Source: Bradysia coprophila
Taxonomy: Eukaryota; Arthropoda; Insecta; Diptera; Sciaridae
Assembly (NCBI RefSeq): GCF_014529535.1
Contig: NW_023503653.1
Coordinates: 62,001-126,000 of the forward strand
Length of the DNA stretch: 64,000 bases
Direction of reading: 5' to 3'
The notes beneath the pieces are model-generated. The model searched no databases, was not told where the DNA came from, and worked only from the letters and a program-made list of their open reading frames with translations. The translations under genes were made by a program, and so were the position numbers. Positions 1-11,434 of the stretch are shown here, in pieces (positions within the stretch are counted from its first letter, which is position 1; each line of letters starts with the position of its first letter).

Positions 1-28
1 TCAGGCATTTCTTCTAAAACGAGTGATA

Positions 29-1968
29 TCCCAACAAAAACCTCTAAATAGCAAACAGTGACGCTGCCATTGTGTTTCAAATTCTAAAATGCGAGATGAT
101 GCGTTCAGCTTCGACACTTTTTCTTTATTGACAGAACCAACGCAATTCAAGCTTGAGTGGCACTCTAAATAGGGTACTTCAACCTGACAGTGTGTCACAC
201 AACTGTAAAAATATTTTCATGCAATCAGTACTTTCCGCAGCTGCCCACTATGATCACTTTTGCTTGAAGGGTTAATGTGACCCAAGTCCTTCATCTTACT
301 TACAAAATAACTGATATCGCTGAGGGTAACGCATTGTGCGTCGTACGCAAAGGTTTTATCAACAAAAAATTCACTCACAAAATTTATGAAAGAAAGTTTT
401 ACAAAAAGAAATGTGCGTCACAAGTGGCAGATGTTGAGGAACGTATTGTTAGGAAAATTGTTGAAAAATGTACTGAAAGAATTTAAACGAAAGAAAACCG
501 AATCATCTACCATCCCAAAATTTAGGTACCAACCTCGGAACACCACACTTATGTCGAAAATAACCCAAATCCATCAAAAAATTTCATAGAAGCTAGAAAG
601 TGCCAGAGGAATCATCTGTCATCCCAATATTTAGGAACCAACTTTGGACCACCTCATTCATGTCGAAAATAACCCAAATCCATCAAAAAATCCGATGGAA
701 GTTACTAAGTGCCAGAGGAATCATCTGTCATCCCAAAATTTAGGAACCAACCTTGGAACACCTCACTCATGTCGAAAATAACTCGAATCCATCGAAAAAT
801 CTGATGGAAGTTAGGTAGTGCCAGAGGAATCATCTGCCATCCCAAAATTTAGGAACCAACATCGGAACACCACACTTATGTCGAAAATAACCCAAATCCA
901 TCAAAAAATCTCATAGAAGCTAGAAAGTGCCAGAGGAATCATCCCAATATCTAGGAACCAACTTTGGACCACCTCATTCATGTCGATAATAACCCAAATC
1001 CATCAAAAAATCCGATGGAAGTTACTAAGTGCCAGAGGAATCATCTGTCATCCCAAAATTTAGGAACCAACCTTGGAACACCTCACTAATGTCGAATATA
1101 ACCCAAATCCATCGAAAAATCCGCTGGAAGTTAGGAAGTGCCAGAGGAATCATCTGTCATCCCAAAATTTGGGAACCGACCTAGTGGAAGTTAATACTTA
1201 ATGATCCCAACAATTCCCACCAAGAAATACATCCCAAAACAACACACACCATTCACCACATTAACATCCATATCATGCAACAACATATACAACTCACACA
1301 CACACATAAAAATTGGCTTTTATATGGCATTTGTATGGAGACTTTGGGGAGCTCAAGCTCCCAAGATATGAGTTTTTTCCAATTTTTGAAAATTCCATTC
1401 TTATTTTTGGGCCAATATTAGCCTATAACCAAAATCTATAGAAACGTTTAGTAGTTGCTGGATCCACTTTTCCATAGGAACTAACTGACTAACTAACTAA
1501 CGTAGGCGATTTGCGTTATCTGAAAATTCGAGATTTTGCTTATTTTCATTCAAATATCAAGTTTTCGAACTTCAATATCTCGGCCAATTTTGAAGCTGCA
1601 GTAACGTGTGATAGCTCGTTGAACTCGTTAGAGTTAAGGGGAAGAAGTCAAAAAGGTGCTGTAAATATGCTCCGCCGTCCTCAAAAAAATTTTGTTAAAT
1701 CATTTTTGGTAGTGGACTAACATCACGCCCGCTTACTAACGTGCGTATGGAAAATGGTGCCAGATTTTTTTATATTTCCAAAATTTGTTTGATACACTAA
1801 CCCGTTTCAGTACTTCATTTCGAGTACTACTCATGCTTGAAGTGCGTTGGTGAAATCAATTTTTTGAGAATCGAATCTGAAAGTGTCACCTCGAGCGATA
1901 CCATTTATTTTAGAAGTTGAAACAAAAGGGCTACGCCACTCTGTTTACTTTAGAGGTTTTTGTTGGGA
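29..1968. mobile_element. Long-TIR DNA element (TCCCAAC family), non-autonomous
   Basis: The two ends form inverted repeats of roughly 170 bp: the left end begins TCCCAACAAAAACCTCTAAA at 29 and the right end is its reverse complement finishing at 1968. The similarity continues inward past position 170 with about 75-80% identity by eye. The left flank is TA (27-28) and the right flank is TT, so a TA target duplication is likely but eroded. No transposase frame is present; the core is a 109-bp tandem array plus AT-rich filler. Related single ends lie at 34919 (right-end type) and 52608 (left-end type), both flanked by TA. A Tc1/mariner-type origin is an inference from the TA flank only. Confidence 0.7.
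490..1185. repeat. 109-bp tandem repeat with a 327-bp three-unit higher order
   Basis: The landmark GTGCCAGAGGAATCATC starts at 600, 709, 818, 927, 1029 and 1138. That gives spacings of 109, 109, 109, 102 and 109; the short one lacks 7 bases. Units one and four share a CATAGAAGCTAGAAAG ending. Units two and five share GGACCACCTCATTCATG. Units three and six share the TTGGAACACCTCACT or closely similar type. The true repeat is therefore a trimer of 327 bp present twice. Two short overlapping frames at the left edge are incidental. Confidence 0.85.
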
Positions 1969-2963
1969 TTCTAGATAGTGACGACATGAATGACCTAAAA
2001 TTTATTTAGAACCGCTCATTTATCTATAATCCGATCCGAACACTACAGAACCAATTCCACTTTTTTTCGTTTATAGCTGAAGTCATTGTGTCTATGTGAA
2101 ATAGAAGCGTTATCTCGAACTAAAGATTTTAAAATAGATTTGGGTCGTTAAGTGTCATTATTGATGATGAATACGTTCGGCCCAATTAAAGGAATTCCAC
2201 GGTTGTTGTTTTTGCTTTTTTTGTTTTGGAGAGAACAAGAACATGCAAATGATTCATCAACATCAAACCTTTTAGGGATGGAAATTTATATTCTACACAT
2301 AAAACTGAAAAACGAAAAGCTGATGTTTGCTACAGCCCTGATGAGATTTCCAATTCTCAGCAAACTTACAATTTCAATGCTGCACTTCACACTTCAAATT
2401 ATAAATAAATTTAACGGAAATTAAAATAAACAATTTAAGTATCTACTTGAGATTTTGAAGATTTGTCAAAAAAAAAGTTATAAGAAAATTTATTTTAAAT
2501 TGGAAGAGACATTTAATCACTACACCGACTCTTAATCGAACTGAAACCACTCGAAAAAAAAGTTATATTTCGCCAACAAAAAAAAATGTCTTATCTATTG
2601 TCACTAGGCTAACGAAATTAAATAAATGGTAAAGAATTTCGGCAAGATAAGCAGTCGGAAAAGGTAAAATACCTAGGTAATGTAATAGATAACTCTTACG
2701 TGAGAGATATAACACATAAATGTATACTGTCATACTGTCAGAGAACTCAGAGATATAAAACATTTTCTGGTTCGGAGTACACAAACCCAACAATTTTCAT
2801 TGTTTGGCCAGCAGCACAGAAAATCATGGAATATCCCATTGGTAGATTAACATTGACAGACTATTTCTCGCACTCTTACACGAAATAGTAGATATATCAT
2901 TACTCCCTCGAATTTTTCGCTTAATGTAATAGGCCATTGACATGGTCTCTGCTGTAATCTACT
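1969..2963. other. AT-rich intergenic stretch, no gene seen
   Basis: Nothing recognisable. Short open frames (for example 2152-2424) have no motif, no plausible splice partners and an AT-biased residue content. The stretch lies between two long-TIR elements. Confidence 0.5.
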
Positions 2964-3164
2964 ATCGCCCAAAACCACTTACAGTGGAGGTGTGACGCAA
3001 GTCCTGTTAGCCACTTACAAAAGAACTGATATCGGTGTAGGTGACGCTTACAAATTCGACACGCAAAAAGATATGCGTCACAAATGGCAGCTGATGAGGA
3101 AAGCTCGCGAAAGTTTTATCAACAAAAATTTGACACGAAAATTTTTAGAAAGAAAGTTATAACA

Positions 3165-4250
3165 AAACGAGCCATCAGAACAGTCGGAGCGTTTGCTGCG
3201 ACTGAGCCCCGCACAAACCCGTATATCTATTGCGTACGTCACCCTACTTTGACTGTAAGTCTAAATGTGTACATCTTAGAAATTGCGCATTGCGCAATTA
3301 CGAAGCCCCCCCGTACGACGTTCCTTTCAAAATTTCAAATCGCCCTACAATTTTATTTTTTTGAGTATAAATACACATAGGGCCTAGTATCGCCTTCAGT
3401 CCGAGGACCCCAATTTAAAAAATTTTTCAACTACATTCTATTCGGCCTTTGATTACCTTCCAAATCAAACAAAAATTACGAAAAATGGATGAAATTTACT
3501 CGAGTTATATGTAAAATACACATAGGGCCCTAGTACCGTCCTTAGTCCGAGGACCCAAATTTACTTTTTTTCAACAACATTCTATTCGGCCTTTGATTAC
3601 CTTCCAAATGAAACAAAAATTACGAAAGACGGATGAAGTTTACTCGAATTTTTTATGTAAAATACACATAGGGCCCTAGTAGTGGCCTTAGTCCAAGGAC
3701 CCAAATTTAATTTTTTTTCAACAACATTCTATGCGGCCTTTGATTACCTTCCAAATGAAACAAAGCTTACGAAAAACGGATGAAATTTACTCGAGTTCTA
3801 TGCAAAATACACATAGGGCCCTAGTAGCATTTCACTTCTAAGGCCCTAACTCACGGTCCACTCACCCGATTTTAAAAAGCTTTTTTTTCCTGGTTTGGTA
3901 TTGACAATTTGCCGTGTCATTTACATTTCCATCGTTTATTTTGCCATAAATATCACCAAAAGACCTTAAATCACTTAGGTGGCCCTAACTCACGAAGGGC
4001 CGACCCGAATATGCCCATCTTCGAACTTAGCCTCACTATTTCGACTATCTTTCAGGGAAAATTTTTGAAATCGGATTTGATTTACTCAAGATATCGACGT
4101 GACGGACAGACGGACAGACAAAATTTTTATTGCGGATTCGTCATCTATGAACATAGGCAAACACTTTGCCCTTACCGTCTGCTTCGAATTCGATCAATTA
4201 CACACGGCATCGTAATCCTATAAGCCCCTTTGTACTTCGTACGGGGCTAA
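3165..4250. mobile_element. Nested non-coding element, CCCCGTACGAAG family, copy 1
   Basis: This block interrupts the TCGCCC element. It matches 58660-59846: both start near ACGAGCC.TCAGAACAG and contain TTGCGCA.AGCGCAATTACG-like and CCCCGTACGACGTTCCTTTC blocks. Both end with a GACGGACAGAC block, GCGGATTCGTCATCTATGAA and finally CTTCGTACGGGGCTAAAAA. The cores differ: this copy has a tandem array at 3374-3830. No protein is recognisable. The superfamily is unknown; the palindromic CTTCGTACGGGGC / GCCCCGTACGA pieces suggest a structured end. Confidence 0.6.
3374..3830. repeat. Tandem repeat of about 145 bp, roughly 3.2 copies
   Basis: CACATAGGGCC recurs at 3374, 3529, 3665 and 3810. Each is followed by a GTCCGAGGACCC-type block and an ATTCTATTCGGCCTTTGATT block. 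Spacing varies from 136 to 155 bp because of small indels. Confidence 0.8.
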
Positions 4251-4676
4251 AAAATTTGCGTCAACAAGTGGCAGATGATTCGGCTTTCTTCCGTTTGAAT
4301 TCCATTCTTTAAAGCAATATATTTCACAATTTTAAAAATTTTCCTTCCTCAGCATCTGCCACTTATGACGCAATTTTTTTTTTGCTAAAACTTTTGCGTT
4401 CTTTCCTCATCAGCTGCCATTTGTGACGCATATCTTTTTGCGTGTCGAATCTGTAAGCGTCACATACACCGATATCAGTTGTTTTGTAAGTGGATAACAG
4501 GACTTGGGTCACACCCACACTGTAAGAGGTTTTGGGCGATATCAGTTCGTTTGTAAGTTGTGATTTTTTTGAATTTGGTCGCAGCTAATAGACAATCACA
4601 TTGTGCAGTTTGAACGAAAATATTTTCTTACAAAACTCTATAACTTTCTTTGATCTGAACCTTCCAGCTTTCATTT

Positions 4677-4860
4677 TAACGAAAATCGAAAATTCGACGA
4701 AATTCAAAAATTTAACGAAAATCGAAAATTTGACGAAAATCGAAAATTTGACGAAAATCGAAAATTTGACGAAAATCGAAAATTTGACGAATTTCGAAAA
4801 TTTGCCGAATTTCGAAAAAAATTTCGAAAATCGAAAAATTGACGAAATTGAAAAATTTTA
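4677..4860. repeat. 17-18-bp minisatellite (AAAATTTGACGAAAATCG type)
   Basis: Consecutive copies of a GAAAATTTGACGAAAATC-like unit, about ten in all, drift into ATTTCG variants at the right edge. A second array of the same unit sits at 34976-35120 inside an FHIP2 intron. The open frames across it (residue pattern KIENLT or FRQIFD) are periodic by-products. Confidence 0.85.
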
Positions 4861-4869
4861 GGCACATAA

Positions 4870-6230
4870 AACGCTCATAGCTCATAGCAAATGAGCAACT
4901 TTTTAGTGAAACCAACTTTATTTTTTAGCAATATGAGGACTATGGGGTAGACCAAATGTATAATACATCGTCGAATATCCAAATTGGTGTCGAAATAATA
5001 GCCACCAAATGAAGGATGAAAATGATAATTTCTATTAAAAGGCATGACAGACAAAATTTGACTTTTCTGGCACGGTTTTTCGTTTCAATAACTGCATTCG
5101 CTATTTGGATTAATTTCGGCAACACTTTTGATTTTCCATGCCTTGTGATGGCTACACCAAACCTATTCTCGTTACGGCCTTCGCCTTGCACTCAAAAGTC
5201 GTTGAATAAATAATACCGGCCTTCGTTTCAGGCAGTGGTCTTCTGTGGACTGAAATGAGAGCAGATTCGTGGAATAACTTTATCCTTATCTGCACCGTAA
5301 ATGCCGATTTGGAGGAACATCTGCGGCTGACAAACCTATCAACAAACACTCAAAATTTTAGGGAAAGTTTTGAACGTGCAACACTTTAAGGAAAAATTTA
5401 AGTTACCACGATATTTGTCGGAAAGAATACGCCGATAAATTGCTTCTTGTCGATGAGTTGGTAAAAAAATAACTCCAATGTCGTCGATTTTTGATAGATA
5501 CAAAGGCGTTGCAACTTCGAACCAAATACGACAAACAAGACGAGAATTTTCTAAATTCCTCCCAGTTTTTTGAGATCTCTTCCAACATTTCCTCTAAAAA
5601 TATTCAAATTTCGGCAAGACAAATGCGAGTGAAATACAAGTCTTTTTCGGTAGTGAAACAAACAAAAAATCCGTTGCAAGGTCATTGAGTTAAACACCGT
5701 TCATGTCTAAATTTTACTGACGTCGACTGTTATTTCAGTGAATTTAAATACTTTGTTTTAGGGATTTTAGGGATTCTCTACACTTCTATAACCATTCTAC
5801 TCTAAAGGACAAACAAATTGCGTCATGTCGTCTTTCTCCTGTATTTGGATTGGTAGACAAACTGAAGCAAATTGCATCACGTCTATGATTGGCTTCAAGC
5901 GTGAGGATTTTTTAAAAGATTTTCCTTCCAGTGACGAATGATTTTCCATCCTCTGCAGGAACATCACATTTGTAATTCTTTTCCCATTTCCTGTTTTCAG
6001 AGTGTTTACGTTTCATTTGTGATCCGTAATAAATCGTTACTATCGAGACAATCTCTGAAGATAATAGGGTTGGGAGAGTAATCGTAATTGTATCCCTCAT
6101 TTTGTTAATAGAGCAGGCTCTGGCTAGCTGGAACTTTTTCCCGAAAAAATCTCGCCATTTCGCCTAATGTGGATCACTGTAAGTCTCAAAATACGTAGAG
6201 TACGTCTTCACTTAAGTAGAGTGCCGTATT
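4870..6230. other. Stretch without a supportable gene
   Basis: Several 60-80-codon frames occur on both strands, for example 5016-5213 plus, 5403-5588 minus and 5912-6100 minus. None shows a known domain, and no flanking splice sites connect them into a convincing protein. Decayed gene sequence is possible but cannot be shown. Confidence 0.4.
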
Positions 6231-6249
6231 AAGCCAAAATACCGTAACG

Positions 6250-6366
6250 AATTGTTTGTGTGTTTGGGAGAGCTTTCGAAAGCTTTGAGCTTATTTTGTA
6301 TTCCATTGGAAAACTCGAATATTTTAGTGGAATACAATTGAAGCTCAAAGCTCTCGAAAGCTCGTA
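6250..6366. repeat. Small foldback element
   Basis: GAGCTTTCGAAAGC near 6270 pairs with its complement near 6355. The arms continue through a TTGAGCTTATTTTGTATTCC-like segment. A diverged relative with the same arms lies at about 45310-45405, so this is a dispersed foldback MITE rather than a local accident. Confidence 0.6.
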
Positions 6367-6371
6367 ACATC

Positions 6372-6434
6372 CATTCTCTGACTGATTCAATAAAAAATAT
6401 ATCAAAATAGCATCATCCATCGCTGAGTTAAATT
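6372..6434 (+). repeat. Orphan fragment of the 176-bp satellite
   Basis: The segment matches the satellite monomer of 23.8-30.8 kb from TTCTCTGACTGATTCAAT to CATCGCTGAGTTAAATT with only a few changes. It is about 60 bp long and joins directly to the tail of the 188-bp tandem unit at 6435. It lies 17 kb from the main array. Confidence 0.85.
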
Positions 6435-6640
6435 GTTGCTTGGGAGATAATATAACGTGAAGGTAGAAAACATCCAAAATTAATAGGTATTTTTCACATG
6501 GATATGTAGCTTTAAAGCTGAAAAAATTAAAAAAATTTCCCTTTGATTTTCAAACGACGGATAAGCCCGAACGCGCTACTTCGATTCATAAATAAATGTG
6601 AAACAAACATTACGATCAAAGTCGTTGCTTGGGAGATAAT
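6435..6640. repeat. 188-bp tandem unit, left of the Helitron-like insertion
   Basis: The unit begins ATAACGTGAAGGTAGAAAAC at 6452 and ends CGTTGCTTGGGAGATAAT at 6640. It is the same unit found as an array at 11435-11872. A preceding unit tail lies at 6435-6451. The array was evidently continuous before the insertion at 6640/11434. Confidence 0.9.
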
Positions 6641-6983
6641 TCCCTTGACTGAAAGTCAAGGGTCTTACGCCAGAAAATACCCTAAAATGTTTGTTACCAC
6701 ACAATGTATGAAATGTTATCAAAAACGTAATTGTTTGTTACCATTTTTCTTTGTCATCACGATAACTTGAGTAATTCTTAACCGATTTTGATGATTTTTT
6801 TTTAATCGACGAGGAATGGGATTCCTGAGGTTAAGTTCGAAGATGGGCCATCTAGGAATACGGTTCTGGAAATTATTCCAGAAAAACAGGATTTTACTCT
6901 GTTGATAATTGATAATACATGATAATACACCGCTGATAATTGATATTGTGATAATTTATGATAATTTAATGTGCTGTGCCGAT

Positions 6984-7276
6984 CAAAGTATGTAAACATA
7001 CTGAAGGTAATGCAAATCCACAAAAACTCACGGAACCCTACTTTCGGGTGAATATAATTTTTACAATGTTGGCCACTAGTTAAATTCACTTTGTTAGGTT
7101 GCATCTTCATACTCAACACAGAAAATTGTATGCAGAACGATACATTTCTACTAACATTAAAACGCCAACGTCACGCAAACAACATAACAGATCTTATATT
7201 CACCCGAAACATGGGTTCCGTAAAATTTGTGATCCGCTGAGCATTTGCATTACCTTCAGTATGTTTATATACTTTG
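6984..7276. mobile_element. hAT-like MITE with perfect 8-bp target duplication
   Basis: The terminal inverted repeats start CAAAGTATGTAAACATACTG on the left; the right-end complement is nearly identical and the match extends about 80 bp (GGTAATGCAAAT, then the CGGAACCC region). The flanking 8-mer GTGCCGAT occurs at 6976-6983 and again at 7277-7284. An 8-bp duplication and CA..TG ends are typical of hAT. It is 293 bp with no coding capacity. A diverged relative lies at 39340-39506. Confidence 0.85.
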
Positions 7277-7857
7277 GTGCCGATATTGTATGAAATGTTA
7301 TCAAAAACGTAATTGTTTGTCACCATTTTTCTTTGTCACGACGACAACTTGAGTAATAATTCTTAACCGATTTTGATAAAATTTTGTTTAATCGACTAGG
7401 AACGAGGGCCATGTCATAGGGTTCTGGAAACTATTCCAGAAAAACAGGATTTTAATATGTTGATAATTGATAATTTAATGTGTTATTCCTTGACTGGCAG
7501 AAAATAGTGAAAAATTTAGGTCCCTAAAATTATCCATTTGACATTTGTAAGGTCAAGTTGATGAGCTATGGATGAGCTATGTGTGATCAATGCTTCGGAA
7601 GTCATGCCAGAAAATAGAAATGCAATGCAATGCACGCAATGAACAATAAGCGAAGCGAGGGTTGTAATTCCCACGAGTCGCGGTATCTTGTTACAACATA
7701 AAAAACGTAATTATTTGTATCCATTTTCTCATGAACCGAATCATGAACCGATTTTCTCTATTTTAACGGAAACGTACACACATTTAAACTGAAGTATTTC
7801 CGCTAAAGCGTAGTTTTTAAGAATACCGCCGACATTTTAGTATTTTCATTAAAAAAA

Positions 7858-10315
7858 TTTTTGTGAAGAAACATGCTCAATTTTGGCAAATTTTAAGTTT
7901 TCGTCTTCACAAAAATTTTCATACAAAATTTTTTTTTGTGAACAAACATCCTCCATTTTGGCAAATTTTAAGTTTTCGTCTTCACAAAAATTTTCATACA
8001 AAAAATTTTTTGTCAAAAAACATGCTCCATTTTGGCAAATTTTAAGTTTTCGTCTTCACAAAAATTTGCATACAAAAAATATTTTGTCAAAAAACGTGCT
8101 CCATTTTGGCAAATTTTAAGTTTTCGTCTTCACAAAAATTTCCATATAAAAATTTTTTTTGTGAACAAACATGCTCCATTTTGGCAAATTTTAAGTTTTC
8201 GTCTTCACAAAAATTTTCATACAAAAAATTTTTTGTCAAAAAACATGCTCCATTTTGGCAAATTTTAAGTTTTCGTCTTCACAAAAATTTTCATACAAAA
8301 TTTTTTTTTGTGAACAAACATCCTCCATTTTGGCAAATTTTAAGTTTTCGTCTTCACAAAAATTTTCATACAAAAAATTTTTTTGTGAAGAAACATGCTC
8401 AATTTTGGCAAATTTTAAGTTTTCATCTTCACAAAAATTTGCATAAAAAAATTTTTTGTGAAGAAACATGCTCCATTTTGGCAAATTTTAAGTTTTCGTC
8501 TTCACAAAAATTTTCATACAAAAAATTTTTTGTCAAAAAACATGCTCCATTTTGGCAAATTTTAAGTTTTCGTCTTCACAAAAATTTTCATACAAAAAAT
8601 TTTTTTGTGAAGAAACATGCTCCATTTTGGCAAATTTTAAGTTTTCGTCTTCACAAAAATTTTCACACAAAAAATTTTTGTCAAGAAACATGCTCCATTT
8701 TGGCAAATTTTAAGTTTTCGTCTTCACAAAAATTTTCATACAAAATTTTTTTTTGTGAACAAACATCCTCCATTATGGCAAATTTTAAGTTTTCGTCTTC
8801 ACAAAAATTTTCATACACAAAATTTTTTGTCAAAAAACATGCTCCATTTTGGCAAATTTTAAGTTTTCGTCTTCACAAAAATTTTCATACAAAAAATTTT
8901 TTGTCAAAAAACATGCTCCATTTTGGCAAATTTTAAGTTTTCGTCTTCACAAAAATTTGCATACAAAAAATATTTTGTCAAAAAACGTGCTCCATTTTGG
9001 CAAATTTTAAGTTTTCGTCTTCACAAAAATTTCCATATAAAAATTTTTTTTGTGAACAAACATGCTCCATTTTGGCAAATTTTAAGTTTTCGTCTTCACA
9101 AAAATTTTCATACAAAAAATATTTTGTCAAAAAACATGCTCCATTTTGGCAAATTTTAAGTTTTCGTCTTCACAAAAATTTCGATACAAAAAATTTTTCT
9201 TGAAGAAACATGCTCCATTTGAGCTAATTTTAAGTTATTGTCTTCACAAAAATTTCGATACAAAAAATTTTTTCTTGAAGAAACATACTCCATTTTGGCA
9301 AATTTTAAGTTTTCGTCTTCACAAAAATTTTCATATAAAATTTTTTTTTGTGAAGAAACATGCTCCATTTTGGCAAATTTTAAGTTTTCGTCTTCACAAA
9401 AATTTCAATATAAAAAAATTTTTTGTGAACAAACATGCTCCATTTTGGCAAATTTTAAATTTTCGTCTTCACAAAAATTTTCATAAAAAATTTTTTTTTG
9501 TGAAGAAACATGCTCCATTTTGGCAAATTTTGAGTTTTTGTCTTCACAAAAATTTTCATACAAAAAATTTTTTTGTGAAGAAACATGCTCCATTTTGGCA
9601 AATTTTGAGTTTTCGTCTTCACAAAAATTTTCATACAAAAAAATTTTTTGTGAAGAAACATGCTCCATTTTGGCAAATTTTAAGTTTTCGTCTTCACAAA
9701 AATTTTCATACAAAAAACTTTTTGTCAAAAAACATGCTCCATTTTGGCAAATTTTAAGTTTTCGTCTTCACAAAAATTTTCATACAAAAATTTTTTTTGT
9801 GAAGAAACATGCTCAATTTTGGCAAATTTTAAGTTTTCATCTTCACAAAAATTTGCATACAAAAAAATTTTTTGTGAAGAAACATGCTCCATTTTGGCAA
9901 ATTTTAAGTTTTCGTCTTCACAAAAATTTTCATACAAAAAATTTTTTGTCAAAAAACATGCTCCATTTTGGCAAATTTTAAGTTTTCGTCTTCACAAAAA
10001 TTTTCATACAAAAATTTTTTGTCAAAAAACATGCTCCATTTTGGCAAATTTTAAGTTTTCGTCTTCACAAAAATTTTCATACAAAAAATTTTTTTGTGAA
10101 GAAACATGCTCCATTTTGGCAAATTTTACGTTTTCGTCTTCACAAAAAATTTCATACAAAAAATTTTTTTGTGAAGAAACATGCTCCATTTTGGCAAATT
10201 TTAAGTTTTCGTCTTCACAAAAAATTTCCATACAAAAAATTTTGTGTCAAGAAACATGCTCCATTTTGGCAAATTTTAAGTTTTCGTCTTCACAAAAATT
10301 TTCATAAATTTTTTT
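7858..10315. repeat. 74/75-bp minisatellite, about 33 copies
   Basis: The landmark GGCAAATTTTAAGTTTTCG recurs at 7885, 7960, 8034 and onward to about 10270 with 74-75-bp spacing. Each unit contains CTTCACAAAAATTTT followed by AAATTTTTTGTGAAG, so every unit can fold into a hairpin. Variants (AACAAACAT, GTCAAAAAACAT, GTGAAGAAACAT) recur in blocks, suggesting local duplication of multi-unit segments. Long frames of up to 276 codons run through it in all plus frames only because the unit is poor in stop codons. Confidence 0.95.
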
Positions 10316-11397
10316 TATACACTACAGTAAGTATAAAAAGTCAATTAAATCTAACATTAGACAACTCCGACGAGTGAATTCACACAAGTCGCTTTATCTT
10401 ATTGCAATATTAGACAGGGAAGTGCGGGAACTCTCAGTTTCGAACAGATTAAATGATACTACGTTCTTTCAAATAAAATTCTACGAAACTTTTAGTATAT
10501 TCTTAAATTCAAAAGAATCGCCAAAAATCAAAAATTGCACCAACTGTAAATGAAAAAATTAACACATCCATTTCTGACATTTGTTATGGGAGGACTCATA
10601 TTATTATGTCAGAATGTGGTTTCTGTTTGATATTTTACTTCAATTTACTTTTAATTTTCATATTTATCAAGTTTTTAAAACTCAATTCATGATTATAGTG
10701 ATCCTTAATTTAAGGAACTTAAATTTCCGAACGAAAACCTCGAAATGACTGCATTTTCTTAGATGGCGAAGTATCCGGTAATTAATAAGGAAATACTAGA
10801 AATTGAAGGAATTATTACGACGCGATGACGATAAAGACTCGAGCTGTCTGCGTAATTTCCTCATATATTAAAGGCCGCACAGCAAATTTTTTTTTCAAGC
10901 AACATCCCATGAATTTTAATGCAAATGCAAAGTATGTAGTATGAAATTTCTGTTTGCATTTTATAGCGCCCCATCTTCCCAGCGCCCTGGACCATTGTCC
11001 AATTGGTATCTATGAAGAAGCGTCACTGAACAAAACGATATTATCGTCCAACTAAACTTTGAAAAATTGAACTTTTCATGGACGTCAGAGTGGGCTCAAT
11101 TTGTCGGCCGTGGATAGGCCAACAATTCTACAAATTTTAGCATATTTGTTTCCTCCTTCCTCAAGTTATTGCTAAAACAGCATTTTAACCATCCTCTGAG
11201 ATCACATGACATGTAGACATATTACACCCGAACTGGATTTTGTTTTAAAAAAAATTACAGATACCTGTTCGCTAGAATTGAATCGAATAAGCTACAACTC
11301 AATCATATCGGAGCGAGCTTGTTTTCCAAATGTCTGAGTAATTGGCGAATTAACTCTTAATATAAACTTGTCGAATATCCAATTAAATTAGGATCAG
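10316..11397. other. Right part of the Helitron-like element, no gene seen
   Basis: AT-rich sequence with no recognised protein. It contains a weak match to the GAATTCACACAAGTCG motif that also follows GCGAAGCGAGGG in both Helitron-like copies. Confidence 0.45.
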
Positions 11398-11434
11398 TCA
11401 AGGGACCCGACCAATCCACAAGATGGGACCTAGT

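Larger units (their letters stand above)
2964..4540. mobile_element. Long-TIR DNA element (TCGCCCAAAACC family)
   Basis: The left end from 2964 and the right end finishing at 4540 are inverted copies for more than 130 bp. Both begin TCGCCCAAAACC (after A or GA) followed by a TTACAGTG-like block and a GATATCGGTGTA block, and both contain ATGCGTCACAAATGGCAGC. Flanking TA is present on both sides, consistent with a TA duplication. The interior is occupied by an unrelated insert (3165-4250). Part of the same family's arm also occurs at about 277-480, inside the first element. No transposase frame is present. Confidence 0.75.
6640..11433. mobile_element. Helitron-like (Helentron/DINE-1-type) element, copy 1
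   Basis: The left end starts TTCCCTTGACTG and contains a short hairpin (CCCTTGACT paired with AGTCAAGGG, 6642-6662). The right end holds CAGTCAAGGG at about 11398, then roughly 25 bp ending CCTAG at 11433. The subterminal CCCTTGACTG / CAGTCAAGGG inverted pair, the CTAG end followed by T, the A|T junction and the minisatellite core fit known non-autonomous Helentron/DINE-1 architecture. No Rep/helicase frame exists. Removing it restores the 188-bp repeat exactly (GAGATAA + TATAACG). A second copy is at 39531-40962. The interior also has a duplicated block (6708-6935 and 7288-7475) and a GCGAAGCGAGGG motif at 7648. Confidence 0.6.

Noticed and set aside
4601-4915. Frames of repeated KIENLT / FRQIFD
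   Set aside because: Translation of the 18-bp minisatellite.
7863-10377. Long open frames (up to 276 codons) in all plus frames, with repeating residues such as ANFKFSSSQKF and HAPFWQILSFRLHKN
   Set aside because: They follow the 74/75-bp minisatellite, shift frame with unit length and have no start context or splice signals; stop-poor repeat, not protein.
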